This document shows positions 42,135 to 42,209 of a stretch of 42,209 nt of DNA, piece by piece. The stretch is from Omnitrophica bacterium RIFCSPLOWO2_12_FULL_50_11. Its GTDB lineage: Bacteria > Omnitrophota > Omnitrophia > Omnitrophales > Danuiimicrobiaceae. The stretch covers positions 10,574-52,782 of the forward strand of contig MHFT01000064.1 in assembly GCA_001804315.1 (NCBI GenBank). Direction: 5' to 3'. The notes under the pieces are model-generated. The model had not been told where the DNA came from. It saw only the letters and a program-made list of their open reading frames with translations, and ran no database searches. The translations under genes were made by a program, and so were the position numbers. Numbering within the stretch: the first letter of the stretch is position 1; each line of letters starts with the position of its first letter.

Positions 42135-42208
42135 GCATTTCTCATCGCCAATGAGAAATGCCCTCGAAGAGGCTGTGGTGCAAATGGGCTTGTCCATTTG
42201 TACCACAG
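42135..42208. repeat. Two palindromes at the window edge
   Basis: GCATTTCTCAT (42135-42145)/ATGAGAAATGC (42151-42161) is perfect. CTGTGGTGCAAATGG (42173-42187)/CCATTTGTACCACAG (42194-42208) has one mismatch in 15. They lie upstream of the BFN gene and may be terminators of a gene outside the window, operators, or part of a repeat. Confidence 0.55.
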
Positions 42209-42209
42209 G

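Noticed and set aside
1-42209. CRISPR array
   Set aside because: No regularly spaced direct repeats of 24-40 bases with unique spacers were seen; the repeats present are palindromes or short operators.

Overview
The window looks like the chromosome of an uncultured Gram-negative bacterium of the PVC type. Candidatus Omnitrophota is the best guess, at low to moderate confidence. The reasons are two exosortase-associated TIGR04073-type proteins, an outer-membrane porin and multiheme cytochromes, a very large ORF, and many dispersed palindromic repeats of the CATCCTGAG...GGATC kind. No rRNA gene or ribosomal marker is present, so the phylum is not proven.

Layout. 1-8963 is ordinary chromosome: a truncated coiled-coil gene, a SurA/PpiD N-domain-like membrane protein, a Bax-inhibitor-1 protein, a small basic protein, a lipoprotein-like SmpA-type protein, two TIGR04073-type proteins, and a GTP-type PEP carboxykinase followed by two response-regulator genes. 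9229-24285 (minus) is one uninterrupted ORF of 5018 codons. It is cut into twelve modules by an RSExR pentapeptide (RSEAR, RSEVR, RSEIR, RSETR) found at eleven junctions. Several modules open with a Tat-like or membrane-anchor sequence, as if secreted proteins had been strung together without stop codons. Two of the twelve modules are the antisense of complete plus-strand toxin-antitoxin operons (hicBA-like, and a PIN toxin with its antitoxin), each lying between two RSEAR sites. This array is the most unusual thing in the window.

24362-25848 is an IS4-type insertion sequence with 28-bp inverted repeats. It cuts off the C-terminus of a Tat-exported molybdopterin oxidoreductase. That gene ends a minus-strand respiratory cluster at 25825-31334: small helical protein, porin, monoheme cytochrome c, slipin/SPFH protein, pentaheme cytochrome c, oxidoreductase.

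31646-35365 is accessory DNA: a DUF1016-N/SNase fusion nuclease, tRNA-Pro(TGG), a nucleotidyltransferase-like gene broken by an in-frame TGA together with its partner gene, a Phd/RelE module, and a remnant of the 5' half of tRNA-Pro. The island therefore appears to sit between tRNA direct repeats. The remnant itself carries a 160-bp structured insertion.

35379-42058 (minus) is housekeeping and envelope DNA: two small secreted proteins, a secreted transglutaminase-like protease, a mercuric-reductase/dihydrolipoamide-dehydrogenase-type flavoprotein, a TVP38/DedA-type membrane protein, a DUF547 protein, a small helical protein, thioredoxin reductase and a bifunctional-nuclease-domain protein.
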